DNA of 64,000 nucleotides from assembly GCF_015709515.1 (NCBI RefSeq), contig NZ_JADNQZ010000047.1, positions 52,862 through 116,861 of the forward strand, given 5' to 3'. The DNA comes from Methylocystis sp. H62. Lineage in GTDB: Bacteria; Pseudomonadota; Alphaproteobacteria; Rhizobiales; Beijerinckiaceae. Below the pieces are notes generated by a model, which had not been told where the DNA came from, did no database searches, and saw only the letters and a list, made by a program, of their open reading frames with translations. This document shows, in pieces, positions 18,310-27,327 of the stretch. Each line of letters opens with the position of its first letter. The first letter of the stretch is position 1. The position numbers were made by a program, and so were the translations under genes.

Positions 18310-19185
18310 ATGGGCTTTCGCCGTGCGGCGACCTCGCGTCGCCAAGCTTCGCCCCTATCCAGTCAGGCCCTAACGCGCGGCGCGGCGGCGCTCGCCATCA
18401 TCGCCCTGGCAGGCTGCGAAACCGCGAGCGGCATCCGTCCGCCGGGACGCGGCATCGCCGAGATCGCCGACACCGACGCCAACTCCGCCTCCGTCAATAT
18501 TGATTCGCTTAGCGAAGTGATTCGGCGCAATCCGTCGAGCGCTGAAGCCTACAACACCCGCGGCGTCGCTTACGCTCGGGTCGGACGGTTCCAGGAGGCG
18601 GTCGCCGACTTCACGCAGGCCATCAAGCTCGAGCCGAATAATTCGGCGGCCTACACGAATCGGGCGCTCGCGCTCCGCCAAATGGGCCAGAGCGACGCCG
18701 CCCGCGCCGACTTCGACCGAGCGATCGAAGTCAATCCCAAACATGCCCCGGCTTATGTCGGTCGCGCCAACCTGCTGCGCGCCCAGGGCAATCTTGATCA
18801 GGCGCTTGCCGATCTCGACCAGGCCATCCGCCTCAATCCTGAAAGCGCGCAGGCGTTTCATGCGCGCGGGCTTATCCACCAGAAGCACGGCGATGATGCG
18901 CGCGCCGTGACGGATTTCGACAACGCGATCGACCGCGATCCTTTTGCGGCGGCGCCCTATCTGGCGCGCGGCGAGAGCCTGGTTAAACTCGGCAAATTCG
19001 ACAAGGCGGTCGAAGACTTCAACGCCGCGCTCAACGTCGACAGCAAGAGCGCGCTCGCGTGGGCCTGGCTCGGCGTCGCTTACGACAAGAGCGGCAACCG
19101 CTCCAAGGCGCAGGAATCTTATCAGCGCGCGCTCACGCTCGATCCGCAGCAGCCCCTCGCCAAACAGGGCATGGGACGCGGTTAG
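18310..19185 (+). CDS. TPR-repeat lipoprotein
   Basis: 291 residues. An N-terminal hydrophobic segment ends in a lipobox (ALAGCE), so it is likely a lipoprotein. About six tetratricopeptide repeats follow, with typical YNTRGVAYARVGRFQEAVAD and AYTNRALALRQMGQ units. TPR lipoproteins scaffold envelope complexes, but no partner is apparent here. ATG 18310 has a strong GGGGAGGA 9 nt upstream, which decides it over the earlier in-frame start at 18229. Confidence 0.88.
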   Translation: MGFRRAATSRRQASPLSSQALTRGAAALAIIALAGCETASGIRPPGRGIAEIADTDANSASVNIDSLSEVIRRNPSSAEAYNTRGVAYARVGRFQEAVADFTQAIKLEPNNSAAYTNRALALRQMGQSDAARADFDRAIEVNPKHAPAYVGRANLLRAQGNLDQALADLDQAIRLNPESAQAFHARGLIHQKHGDDARAVTDFDNAIDRDPFAAAPYLARGESLVKLGKFDKAVEDFNAALNVDSKSALAWAWLGVAYDKSGNRSKAQESYQRALTLDPQQPLAKQGMGRG

Positions 19186-19245
19186 AGCCGGTTCCGAAAA
19201 AGTTGACAGACTTTTCGATGAGAGCCTGCTCCATCAATTGATTTT

Positions 19246-19293
19246 GAGCGATTCCTTCCGGATCACATGAGTCCATGGGATCGGGAAGCGCTC
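19246..19293. repeat. Palindromic intergenic element overlapping the terC stop
   Basis: Imperfect inverted repeat between GAGCGATTCCTTCCGGATCA and TGGGATCGGGAAGCGCTC. It lies between two convergent genes and ends on the first base of the terC stop codon. It resembles dispersed palindromes of alphaproteobacteria and may serve as a bidirectional transcription end. Confidence 0.6.
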
Positions 19294-19991
19294 TAGTCTC
19301 GCGAGACGCGCTGGTCCTCGCGCCACTGCCGGTAAATCGCGGTCGCTAAGGCGACGGCCAGCACCAGGACGCAGCCTGCGATCGAAAGCCCAAGTTCGAG
19401 CGCTCTGTGGTTCGCGACATGCACGAATGCGGGCAGGGCGGGGTCGGCGGCCGCCATGTCGCCTGCGACCCAGCCGAGAAGGCCTGCGCCCGCCCAGACC
19501 AGCGCCGGAAATCTCTCCAGCACCTTCAGCAGCGCGCCCGCGCCGAACATCACAATCGGCACTGAAATGAGAAGCCCGAAGACGATGAGATTGGTCGAGC
19601 CATGCGCCGCCGCAGCGATGGCGATCACATTGTCGAGCGACATCACCGCATCCGCCATGATGATGGCGCCGACCGCGCTCCAGAGGTTGGGTTTGGCCTT
19701 GACGTCCGAATGCTCGGCTTCATCGATCAGCAGTTTCACGGCGACGATGAGCAGCAGAACGGCGCCGACGATTTTCAGATAGGGAACCGCCATAAGCTCG
19801 ACGACGACGAGCGTGAAAGCGATGCGCAGAACGACGCCGCCCAGGGCGCCGAGAAATACGCCCCAGCGCCGCTGACGCACCGGCAGTTGCCGGCACGCAA
19901 GCGCGATCAAGATCGCATTGTCGCCCGAGAGCAGCAGGTTGATCCAGATGATCTCGAAGACTTCCCAGCCAAGGCTGAATTCCGGAGACAT
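19293..19991 (-). CDS. TerC-family integral membrane protein
   Basis: 232 residues with about seven transmembrane helices. The acidic motifs in helices, LLLSGDNAILIAL near residue 20 and DAVMSLDNVIAIAA in the middle, are the TerC metal-site hallmarks. Family members have been linked to Mn2+ export (Alx/MntX type) and tellurite resistance. Length is that of the short YjbE/YkoY group. It stands alone; no riboswitch (yybP-ykoY type) is obvious in the ~330 bp upstream. Confidence 0.87.
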   Translation of the reverse strand: MSPEFSLGWEVFEIIWINLLLSGDNAILIALACRQLPVRQRRWGVFLGALGGVVLRIAFTLVVVELMAVPYLKIVGAVLLLIVAVKLLIDEAEHSDVKAKPNLWSAVGAIIMADAVMSLDNVIAIAAAAHGSTNLIVFGLLISVPIVMFGAGALLKVLERFPALVWAGAGLLGWVAGDMAAADPALPAFVHVANHRALELGLSIAGCVLVLAVALATAIYRQWREDQRVSRD

Positions 19992-20321
19992 GCGCGCTTC
20001 TTACCTGCCGGGCGAGGCCCATTGCTGCGGTTGTCGACGAACGGAGTCGCTAGGACGATTCCGCCTCGCCCCAGTCCGCCTGATGCATTGGCGATGGGCG
20101 ACCGTGCATCTTACACGACTGAAGCTTTTCATCTGCAGGCGCCGCGCATCACGCACTTGCAATAGCGACATTTTACCGAAGAAGGAAGGCGTCGCTAAGC
20201 TTATGTAAAGGCCGTTTTTTCTTTTTCACGCGGAACAAGGGCCTTCACCCTGTGTTCATCTTGGAAAGGCGCGGCAAGTTCGACAATGGCGTCGGTTAAG
20301 TGCGCGCTGCAGGAGGTTACT

Positions 20322-20723
20322 ATGGGCATGGCACAGCCAAACGCCAACCTTATCTCGAGCGATAAGGTCGAAGGCACGGATGTGTATGACGCGGCCGGCA
20401 ACAAGATTGGCGAAATCGATCATCTGATGATTGATCGCATGTCCGGTTCGGTTCGATACGCGATCATGACTTTCGGCGGCTTTCTCGGCATCGGCGAAGG
20501 CGAGCATCCTTTGCCCTGGAAAGCGTTCCGCTACGACACCAATCTTGGCGGATATATCGCGGATGTGACGGAAGAGCAGCTGCAGAACGCGCCTGAATTC
20601 GCGGGCGAAGAAAGCTGGAACGATCGCGATTGGGAAAGCCGGCTGCACAGGAACTACGGGTCCTCCCCCTATTGGGAAGACACCACGACGTCGACGTCGA
20701 GAGATCAGTCGACGTTAAGGTGA
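20322..20723 (+). CDS. PRC-barrel domain protein
   Basis: 133 residues. A PRC-barrel occupies residues 8-90 (LISSDKVEGTDVYDAAGNKI ... IDHLMIDRMSGSVRYAIMTF), followed by a short acidic-aromatic tail. These small barrels occur in stress-related and photosynthetic-type contexts; function here is unknown. A strong AGGAGG (20311-20316) supports ATG 20322; ATG 20328 is close and may also serve. Confidence 0.88.
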   Translation: MGMAQPNANLISSDKVEGTDVYDAAGNKIGEIDHLMIDRMSGSVRYAIMTFGGFLGIGEGEHPLPWKAFRYDTNLGGYIADVTEEQLQNAPEFAGEESWNDRDWESRLHRNYGSSPYWEDTTTSTSRDQSTLR

Positions 20724-20749
20724 CTTTGACCGAAGTGGGAACCCGCGGT

Positions 20750-20781
20750 AGGGCGGAGCCGTAACTGGCTCCGCCCTTTTT
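20750..20781 (+). terminator. Intrinsic terminator after the PRC-barrel gene
   Basis: Perfect 11-bp stem (AGGGCGGAGCC and GGCTCCGCCCT) with a 6-nt loop, followed by TTTT, 27 bp after the stop codon. Confidence 0.9.
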
Positions 20782-20826
20782 GCCGCCTATATATGCGTCG
20801 AAAGGATTATCCGAAGGGCCTATGAA

Positions 20827-21996
20827 ATGCGCATTGGAGCCGCCGCACTTTTGCTTTTCTGGACTCTGGGCGGCGTCGCCGCCGCCGCTCAGTCGGTTGC
20901 TCAAGATCGTCATAGCGCAGAGATAGAATCCACTCTCACACGCATCAAACTTCCTCCCGGCTTCTCGATTGCGCTCTATGCTCTAGCGCCGCGGGCGCGC
21001 ACGCTCGCCATCGGGCGAGAAGGAAAGGCGATTTTCGTCGGCGCCGAGGAGAAGGACGTCTATGCGATCACGCCCGGCCAGAAGACCGCTGCTGCGGTCG
21101 AACGCTTCGCGCCGTCCATGCCGTTCTCGATGCCGCATGGCGTATGCTTCTCAAACGGGGGCGCGCTTTTTCTCGTTGAGCGTAACCGCGTCACACGGTT
21201 CGACGATGCGGAAAACACGTGGCGCGACGCGGCGGCGAACGCCAAGATCGTCGTAAAATCAGGCGATCTCGTTCCAAGGAACGAAGAGAGTCGCGGCCAT
21301 TCCTCCCGCGTGTGCCGAATAGGTCCGGACGACAAGCTCTACATTTCGCTTGGCCAGCCGCACAATGTCGCGCCGCGAGACAAGCTCGCGCTATACGAGA
21401 AAACGGGAATCGGCGGCATCATTCGGATGAATCTCGACGGATCGCAGCGCGAAGTCTTCGCGACCGGCATTCGCAATTCCGTCGGCATGGCGTTCGACAC
21501 GGACGGGTCGCTCTGGTTCACCGACAATCAGGTCGACTCGATGGGCGACGATCGGCCGCCTGGCGAAATCAATCGCGCCGACAGGGCAGGATTGAACTTC
21601 GGCTTCCCCTGGTACGGCGGCGGACATGTGCGCACCAACGAATATGCGCGCGCTGAGCCGCCGAAGGACGTCGTCTTCCCTGTCGTGGAGACCGCGCCGC
21701 ACGCCGCCGATCTTGGCGTGATGTTTTACCGCGGCGACATGTTTCCGAAGGAATATAAGGGCGCGATGTTTTACGCGCAGCATGGATCGTGGGACCGGAG
21801 CGTCCCGATCGGCGCGCGCGTGATGGTGACGCGCGCCGGGACGACCGCGAGCACGCCCTTCGCCGAAGGCTGGAACGACGGCTCAGGTTCCTATCTGGGC
21901 AGGCCCGTCGACGTCGCAGAGCTTGCAGATGGCTCGCTTCTCGTCACCGACGACCAGAACGGCGCGATTTACCGGATCACCTACCAAGCGCCGTAA
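20827..21996 (+). CDS. PQQ-dependent sugar dehydrogenase (glucose/sorbosone type)
   Basis: 389 residues, a secreted periplasmic six-bladed beta-propeller. The N-terminus is a signal peptide (GAAALLLFWTLGGVAAAAQS). Hallmarks include KLPPGFSIALYA, GHSSRVCRIGPDDKLYISLG, RNSVGMAFDTDGSLWFTDN and the C-terminal [23 protein letters not shown]. Such proteins usually oxidise aldoses using PQQ and Ca2+; the natural substrate here cannot be read from sequence. Its 3' end overlaps convergent mtaB by 20 bp. Confidence 0.85.
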   Translation: MRIGAAALLLFWTLGGVAAAAQSVAQDRHSAEIESTLTRIKLPPGFSIALYALAPRARTLAIGREGKAIFVGAEEKDVYAITPGQKTAAAVERFAPSMPFSMPHGVCFSNGGALFLVERNRVTRFDDAENTWRDAAANAKIVVKSGDLVPRNEESRGHSSRVCRIGPDDKLYISLGQPHNVAPRDKLALYEKTGIGGIIRMNLDGSQREVFATGIRNSVGMAFDTDGSLWFTDNQVDSMGDDRPPGEINRADRAGLNFGFPWYGGGHVRTNEYARAEPPKDVVFPVVETAPHAADLGVMFYRGDMFPKEYKGAMFYAQHGSWDRSVPIGARVMVTRAGTTASTPFAEGWNDGSGSYLGRPVDVAELADGSLLVTDDQNGAIYRITYQAP

Positions 21997-23155
21997 GCTG
22001 CGTCGTCAGCGCACGCCCGTCATGACCCGTGCAGAGCGCCTCGATCATTCGACTCGCGTCGGCGCCCGGCGTGCGCGCAAGGGTGAAATCCGCGGCGCGG
22101 GCCGTTCCGCCGCGCTCGGTCAAGAGCTGCAAGGTCCTGCCGATCTGCGCATCGAGATGGCGTCTCAGCGCGGCGTCGCCCTTTTCCCGCAATCGCGCCG
22201 CGCGCTCTTTGGCGATCTGCGGCGCGACGTCCGGCATGCGCGCCGCCGGCGTTCCCGGACGTGGCGAGAACGGAAAGACATGAAGATGCGTGAGACCGCA
22301 GGCGTCGACGATGTCGAGCGTGGCGTCGAACATCGCTTCCGTCTCGGTCGGAAAGCCGACGATGAAGTCGGCGCCAAAGATGATGTCGGGTCGCGCCTCC
22401 CGCAACGCGTGGCAGAGACTGATCGCGTCCTGACGCGAATGGCGGCGCTTCATGCGCTTCAAGATCAGATCGTCGCCGGACTGCAGCGACAGATGAAGAT
22501 GCGGGCAAAGTCGCTGATCTTCCGCAAAAGCCTCGACGAGATCTTCGTCGACCTCAATGCAATCAACCGACGAGAGACGCAGCCGTTCAAGCTCTGGAAG
22601 GCGACGCAGCACCAGACGCGCGAGGCGCCCGAGCGTCCAACCTTCGCCAAGGTCGACGCCGTAGCTCGTAAGATCGACGCCGGTCAGCACGATCTCCTTC
22701 TTGCCGCTCGCGACAAGCGCGCCGGCCTGCGCGACGACCTCACTGGGCGGCGCCGAGCGCGCCGCGCCGCGGCCAAAAGGAATGATGCAGAAGGTGCAGC
22801 GATGATCGCAGCCGTTCTGCACGGCAAGCAGTCCGCGCGTTCCCTCATTGCCCGCAAGCGCGCGATTTGGCGCATGTTCGGCGAGAACCCGTGTCACCCC
22901 TTCAATGTTGGCGAAGCCTGGCGGGTCGATCCGCGCCGCGCAGCCGGCGACCATGATCTCGGCCTGCGGCCGCTCGCGATGCAAGCGGCGGATCGCCTGA
23001 CGCGCTTGTCGCGTGGCCTCGCTCGTGACGGCGCAGGTGTTGACGATCACTGTCTCGCGCGCGCTGGCGTGCGCTTTGGCGAGTTCTTGCGACTCGACGG
23101 CGTTAAGCCGGCACCCGAAGGTGACGACCTCGGCGTCGCGAAGCGGCGCGTTCAC
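21977..23155 (-). CDS. mtaB: tRNA t6A37 methylthiotransferase MtaB
   Basis: Radical-SAM enzyme that converts t6A37 of tRNA to ms2t6A. 392 residues. The N-terminal UPF0004 domain has Cys residues in FGCRLN and VNTCAVT and VAGCAA for one cluster; the radical-SAM motif CDHRCTFC binds the second. The C-terminal TRAM-like region is short. The gene precedes no further gene; it follows dapF with a 4-bp overlap, so the two are coupled. Absence of the DUF-type long C-terminus separates it from MiaB. Confidence 0.92.
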   Translation of the reverse strand: MNAPLRDAEVVTFGCRLNAVESQELAKAHASARETVIVNTCAVTSEATRQARQAIRRLHRERPQAEIMVAGCAARIDPPGFANIEGVTRVLAEHAPNRALAGNEGTRGLLAVQNGCDHRCTFCIIPFGRGAARSAPPSEVVAQAGALVASGKKEIVLTGVDLTSYGVDLGEGWTLGRLARLVLRRLPELERLRLSSVDCIEVDEDLVEAFAEDQRLCPHLHLSLQSGDDLILKRMKRRHSRQDAISLCHALREARPDIIFGADFIVGFPTETEAMFDATLDIVDACGLTHLHVFPFSPRPGTPAARMPDVAPQIAKERAARLREKGDAALRRHLDAQIGRTLQLLTERGGTARAADFTLARTPGADASRMIEALCTGHDGRALTTQLTALGR

Positions 23156-24015
23156 GCCAAGACGCCCTGAAAAATCTGGGGATCGAGCCTGGTTTCAAAC
23201 TCGAATTCGACCGGCCCCGTCATAAGCACATGATCGTCGGCTCGCCATTCGATCGTGAGATCGCCGCCTGGCAGGCGCAGTCGCGCCGCGCGCTCGCTGA
23301 GCCCCGCGCGCGCGGCGGCGACGAGCGTCGCGCAGGCGGCCGAGCCGCAGGCCTTGGTCGCGCCGGTTCCGCGCTCCCAGACGCGCAGCAAAATATCGTC
23401 GCGCGAAAGCATCTGCGCGAAAGAGACATTGGCGCGTTCGGGAAAGAGCGGATGGCGCTCGATGCGCGGGCCGAGCGTCTCGAGATCAATCTGCGTCGCG
23501 TCGTCGACAAAGAACACGGCATGAGGATTGCCCATGCTGACGGCGGAGAAACGCGACGGCGCGCCGGCGACGGGCGGATCGAGCGCGACCTCGCGCGTAT
23601 CCTCCACGGCGCGGGCGAGCGGAATTTCCTGCCAGTCCAAGCGAGGGCGACCCATGTCGACAGTGAAAACCGTATCGGCTTCACGGCGCGTTTCGATGAG
23701 GCCGGCGTCCGTCTCCAGACGCAGCGCGTCCTTGCCTTCGCGCGCCAGCGCATAGGCGACGCAGCGCGTGCCATTGCCGCAGGCGGCGGAGAGAGAGCCG
23801 TCGATATTGTAGATGCGCATATAGGCGTCGTCGCCTGGCCGGCGCGGCTTATGGAGCGCCATCAGCTGATCGAAGCGCAGGCCCGGCGCATTGGCGATCG
23901 CGCGCGCTTCCTGCGGCGCAAGCTCGTGCTCGCTCCCGCGCAAATCGAGAATGAGAATCTCGTTTCCGGCGCCGTTCATGCGCAGAATCGGAAGATGGTC
24001 GAGCGGATGCGCCAT
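23152..24015 (-). CDS. dapF: Diaminopimelate epimerase
   Basis: Converts LL- to meso-diaminopimelate for lysine and peptidoglycan. 287 residues, normal length. Both catalytic Cys are in place: ACGNGTRC (about 79-86) and [11 protein letters not shown] (about 223). [13 protein letters not shown] at the N-terminus is conserved. Its stop overlaps the mtaB start by 4 bp; the dapF-mtaB order is common in alphaproteobacteria. Confidence 0.95.
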   Translation of the reverse strand: MAHPLDHLPILRMNGAGNEILILDLRGSEHELAPQEARAIANAPGLRFDQLMALHKPRRPGDDAYMRIYNIDGSLSAACGNGTRCVAYALAREGKDALRLETDAGLIETRREADTVFTVDMGRPRLDWQEIPLARAVEDTREVALDPPVAGAPSRFSAVSMGNPHAVFFVDDATQIDLETLGPRIERHPLFPERANVSFAQMLSRDDILLRVWERGTGATKACGSAACATLVAAARAGLSERAARLRLPGGDLTIEWRADDHVLMTGPVEFEFETRLDPQIFQGVLA

Positions 24016-24155
24016 GGGGCAGCTTTTCGCCTATTCTCCTGGAGACGCGCTCGTATATAGAGAAGGCTGCGCCGAAGCGCCACTGCGGGCTCCCGCCGCG
24101 CGCGCGTCGCATGCGCGCGCGAAAAGGCCATGATGGCCGTTTAGGAAAGCTCGAC

Positions 24156-24929
24156 ATGGAAGAAGAACCGGGCTTGCTGGATAGCCTGCGACGCCACTGG
24201 CGTGTGCTGGCGATCTTCATCATTCTTGTCGCGGGCGCCGCGATCTATTCCGAACGTGCGCTGGTTCCGGTCGGCGGCGTTGAAGACGCGGACAGATCCG
24301 CCGCGCCGCAAAAGACCGCCCCGCCAAATGCGACGCCGGATACGAAACCCAGCGAGACGAGCGAGTCCAAGCCGAGCGAGTCGAAGCCGACCGAGGCCCC
24401 TCCGACTGACGCCAGGCCAGGCGAGTCCAGCCCGCCGCCGGGCGCAGCTGACGACGCGGCGCAGGCCGTGATGAGCCAGACCGTGACCGTCGACGCGCGC
24501 CCCGCCGCTGTGACCAAGGGGCAGGGCAAGTGGGAGGATGCCGGCAAGACCGTCGGCGAGGCTCTCGCCAGGCTCAGCGAGGCGGTCGGAAAAGCAGGGC
24601 TTGCGGCCAACGGACGGCCATTCGCGGTCTTCACCAAAACCGACGACACGGGCTTCGCCTTCGAGGCGATGGTTCCGCTTGCGGCGGCGCCGGAAGGCAA
24701 GCCCAAGCTGCCTGAGGGCGTCAGCATCGGCGCGTCGCCCGCCGGCAAGGCGCTCAAATTCCAGCATCGCGGCGCCTATGACGAGATCGAGGCCACCTAT
24801 GAGGCGATCGCCGCCTATCTCGACGAGAAGGGGCTCGATACGAAGGATCTCATCCTCGAGGAATATCTCACCGATTTTAAGGGCGACGACGCGAGCGTCG
24901 ACGTCGATATCTATGTGTTTTTGAAGTAA
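24156..24929 (+). CDS. Membrane-anchored GyrI-like (effector-binding) domain protein
   Basis: 257 residues. An N-terminal hydrophobic helix (VLAIFIILVAGAAIYSE, about 16-32) is followed by a Pro/Ser/Lys/Glu-rich linker of about 75 residues and a C-terminal GyrI-like domain (from about residue 110: QTVTVDARPAAVTKG to the end DIYVFLK). GyrI-like domains bind small molecules or act as hydrolases; here it is exported past the membrane. ATG 24156 has AGGAAAG about 8 nt upstream. Confidence 0.8.
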   Translation: MEEEPGLLDSLRRHWRVLAIFIILVAGAAIYSERALVPVGGVEDADRSAAPQKTAPPNATPDTKPSETSESKPSESKPTEAPPTDARPGESSPPPGAADDAAQAVMSQTVTVDARPAAVTKGQGKWEDAGKTVGEALARLSEAVGKAGLAANGRPFAVFTKTDDTGFAFEAMVPLAAAPEGKPKLPEGVSIGASPAGKALKFQHRGAYDEIEATYEAIAAYLDEKGLDTKDLILEEYLTDFKGDDASVDVDIYVFLK

Positions 24930-24944
24930 GCGGTTGCGAATCCA

Positions 24945-24979
24945 CCCACAATGTTATAACTAAGTTATAACATTGTGGG
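24945..24979. promoter_or_regulatory. 35-bp perfect palindrome, likely autoregulatory operator of mazEF
   Basis: Two perfect 16-bp arms, CCCACAATGTTATAAC and GTTATAACATTGTGGG, separated by TAA. The right arm ends 7 bp before the antitoxin ATG at 24987. Such palindromes before toxin-antitoxin operons are bound by the antitoxin or the complex. Each arm ends in the self-complementary octamer GTTATAAC, giving four half-sites. Confidence 0.75.
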
Positions 24980-24986
24980 ATGTGCC

Positions 24987-25241
24987 ATGCGCAGCGCGCT
25001 TCGAAAAATGGGAAACTCTACGGGCTTGATCGTCCCCAAGCCGTTCCTTGCCGAAATTGGAGCGGATGTCGGAGACGACGTCGAACTGACCGTCGAGAAA
25101 GGCCGCCTTGTCGTCACGCCGCTCAAGAAGCGCGTTCGCGAGGGTTGGAGCGATGACGCCCGCCGTATCGCCGAGCATGGCGACGACGCGCTTCAATGGC
25201 CGGAGTTTGGCAATGAAGGCGACGAAAAACTGACGTGGTGA
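24987..25241 (+). CDS. mazE: MazE-like antitoxin (AbrB/SpoVT fold)
   Basis: 84 residues. The N-terminal half has the swapped-hairpin DNA-binding fold (RKMGNSTGLIVPKPFLAEIG and DDVELTVEKGRLVVTPL); the acidic C-terminus (ARRIAEHGDDALQWPEFGNEGDE) would bind and block the toxin. ATG 24987 is used; a GTG at 24975 lies inside the operator. It overlaps the toxin gene by 7 bp. Confidence 0.9.
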   Translation: MRSALRKMGNSTGLIVPKPFLAEIGADVGDDVELTVEKGRLVVTPLKKRVREGWSDDARRIAEHGDDALQWPEFGNEGDEKLTW

Positions 25242-25555
25242 AGCGCGGCGAAATCTGGCTCGCTGCGCTCGATCCGACGGTCGGGAGCGAAATTCAGAAG
25301 ACGCGGCCATGCCTGATCGTTTCGCCGACGGAAATACATGACCACTTGCGCACCGCGATCGTCGCGCCGCTGACGACGGGAAGCCGCCCCGCCGGCTTTC
25401 GCGTCGCGCTGACGTTCAAGGGCAAGCGCGGGCTCGTGCTGCTCGATCAAATTCGCGCAATCGACAAGCAGCGGCTCGTCAAGCGCTTGGGCAAAGCGTC
25501 CGAATCTACGCTCGCGGCGATTCTCGCTGGCCTTCGTGAGGTGTTTGAAGATTAG
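25235..25555 (+). CDS. mazF: MazF-family mRNA interferase toxin
   Basis: 106 residues, PemK/MazF fold: RGEIWLAALDPTVGSEIQKTRP carries the conserved Arg/Asp-rich beginning; TRPCLIVSP and LLDQIRAIDKQRL (with Asp-Gln) are typical. Sequence-specific endoribonuclease by family. GTG start at 25235 overlaps mazE; the stop overlaps the convergent peptidase gene by 4 bp. Cleavage motif is unknown. Confidence 0.92.
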   Translation: MVKRGEIWLAALDPTVGSEIQKTRPCLIVSPTEIHDHLRTAIVAPLTTGSRPAGFRVALTFKGKRGLVLLDQIRAIDKQRLVKRLGKASESTLAAILAGLREVFED

Positions 25556-26436
25556 CCGTCCGCGTTGTTTCGCCCAAACGCCGAAACGAAGCGGCGCCAG
25601 AGCGACGGCGCGCTTTCGCCGAAAGCCGACTCGAATGACGGCCCGAAAGGCCTGCCCGCTTCGAGCGCGCGAAGAAGCTGCAGGAACGCCGTTTCGTCGC
25701 GCATGCGCAGCCAGCGCACGAACATGCCGGCCTGCCGATAGGCGAGCCGCTGGCGCTGGGTGAGCGCGTCCTTCGCTGGATCGCGCGGCGGTTCGCGCTC
25801 GAAGCCGAGCCGGGCGAAGTCGATCCATCGACGCTCGTCGAGCACGACGCGATAGCCGTCGCGGATCGCCTGCGCCGCGTCTTCAATGCTGACGCCCTCA
25901 GCGCCGCCGCCGTTTGAGGCCATCACCGCGAGCCCTTCCGTGAACCATTGCGGCGGACGCGGCGCGCCAAGCGGCCGCCAGCCCGAAAGATGCACATGCG
26001 ATAATTCATGCGTGAGAACGCCTGCGAGACGATCGCGCTCGTCGCCGCACAGCGTCGGCGACAACAGCGCCGCGCCGGCGCGCGTCACCGCGGCGATGCC
26101 GGGATCGTCCATGCCATTCGCGCGCGCGTAATTTTCATAGGATGCGTAGACCCCGACCGTTGGCGGCTGCGCAAAGGGGCGCCCGTGCGCGGTCTCGATC
26201 TGCGCGATTGCGGCGGGAAGCAGCGCGGCCGTCTCGGCGGCGCAAGCGCGCGCCTCTGGTTCGTAGCGAATGCGCGCATCGTCGGCGAAGGCGGCGAGCA
26301 GTCGCGGATCATTCCACGCGGCGCGCGCGGCGAGGCGAAGCTCTGGCCGCAACATTATCGCGATGGCGAGCGCGGCGGCGCAGGCGAGCCCAAACCCAAG
26401 CCCAATCCCAAGTGCACGGGTGACCGTGCGCGGCAT
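25552..26436 (-). CDS. Membrane-anchored gluzincin-like peptidase (peptidase MA family)
   Basis: 294 residues. One N-terminal transmembrane helix (GIGLGFGLACAAALAIAIML) and a periplasmic domain containing HELSH (in VLTHELSHVHLS) and, about 20 residues on, WFTEGLAVMAS with the third ligand Glu: the HExxH...E gluzincin pattern seen in peptidase-MA proteins. It probably cleaves envelope proteins; the target is unknown. ATG 26436 is preferred over 26457. Confidence 0.78.
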   Translation of the reverse strand: MPRTVTRALGIGLGFGLACAAALAIAIMLRPELRLAARAAWNDPRLLAAFADDARIRYEPEARACAAETAALLPAAIAQIETAHGRPFAQPPTVGVYASYENYARANGMDDPGIAAVTRAGAALLSPTLCGDERDRLAGVLTHELSHVHLSGWRPLGAPRPPQWFTEGLAVMASNGGGAEGVSIEDAAQAIRDGYRVVLDERRWIDFARLGFEREPPRDPAKDALTQRQRLAYRQAGMFVRWLRMRDETAFLQLLRALEAGRPFGPSFESAFGESAPSLWRRFVSAFGRNNADG

Positions 26437-26460
26437 GTTCGCGCGCTCCTTGCGCAAAAG

Positions 26461-26682
26461 TTACGGCGTCGTCGTGTCGTCCGGCCGATATTCGAGAATG
26501 TCGCCCGGCTGACATTGCAGAATTTCGCAGATTTTTTCGAGCGTGTCGAAGCGCACGCCCTTCACCTTGCCGGACTTCAGCAGGCTCACATTCTGTTCGG
26601 CGATGCCGATTTGCGCGGCGAGATCGCGCGAGCGCATTTTGCGCTTCGCCAGCATCACGTCGAGATTGACGATGATCGGCAT
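26461..26682 (-). CDS. HTH transcriptional regulator, Cro/CI (YozG-like) family
   Basis: 73 residues, almost entirely a helix-turn-helix (NLDVMLAKRKMRSRDLAAQIGIAEQNVSLLKSG and FDTLEKICEILQCQPGDILEY). This small type commonly partners a DUF2975 membrane protein, which it follows here with a 1-base TGATG overlap, suggesting a two-gene regulatory pair. Confidence 0.88.
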   Translation of the reverse strand: MPIIVNLDVMLAKRKMRSRDLAAQIGIAEQNVSLLKSGKVKGVRFDTLEKICEILQCQPGDILEYRPDDTTTP

Positions 26683-27254
26683 CAGACGATCTGCGCGTTT
26701 TCATCGGCGATGTCGGCCGCCGTCTTCTGGATATGGGCGAGCGCCAGGAGCGTCGCGAGCAGCATGATTGTCGAAAGATCTTCAGGTCGCAGATAGACCG
26801 ACACCATATGGCCGCCCGCCGCCTTGTGCGCCGTGAGGATGAGCGACGTTAGCGGTCGCGCGGCGATATCGACGAGCGCCGCGATAAGGCCTGCCAGCGC
26901 AAGGCAGCGCAGCCATCCTGCCGCATCGGGCGTGAAGATGCGCCCCTCGAGATAGCCCGAGAACAGTCTCCAGCCGGCGTAGCAGGCGACGACGAGCAGC
27001 GCCCAGATCACGACGCTGACGCCGAAGGCCGCAAGCCGCTGATCGGCGGACAGGCCTTCGACATCGACCTTCAGCGACGCAAAGCGCGAAACGACCAGCG
27101 ACTCGTCGCTCCAGAACATCACGATCGTGATGAAAATCCAGAGGCAATAGGCGACGAGCGCGAAGCGCAGCGTTTGGCAGAGCCAGCCGATGCGGCGGCG
27201 CAGCGAGTCGAGGCGACGGTCGTCAAAGGAAGAAAGGGCAGCGAAGTCGGTCAT
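26682..27254 (-). CDS. DUF2975 integral membrane protein
   Basis: 190 residues with four predicted transmembrane helices, including FALVAYCLWIFITIVMFW and FGVSVVIWALLVVACYAGW. DUF2975 proteins are of unknown function and are usually encoded just before a small Cro/CI regulator, as here. ATG 27254 follows a purine-rich GGAG; the extra 18 residues from 27308 have no family counterpart. Confidence 0.85.
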   Translation of the reverse strand: MTDFAALSSFDDRRLDSLRRRIGWLCQTLRFALVAYCLWIFITIVMFWSDESLVVSRFASLKVDVEGLSADQRLAAFGVSVVIWALLVVACYAGWRLFSGYLEGRIFTPDAAGWLRCLALAGLIAALVDIAARPLTSLILTAHKAAGGHMVSVYLRPEDLSTIMLLATLLALAHIQKTAADIADENAQIV

Positions 27255-27327
27255 GGCGGTCTCCTTGTGTCGCTTACGTTGACACGAGAAATATTTAATG
27301 TAAAACATTAAAAACTAATCGCAAAAC

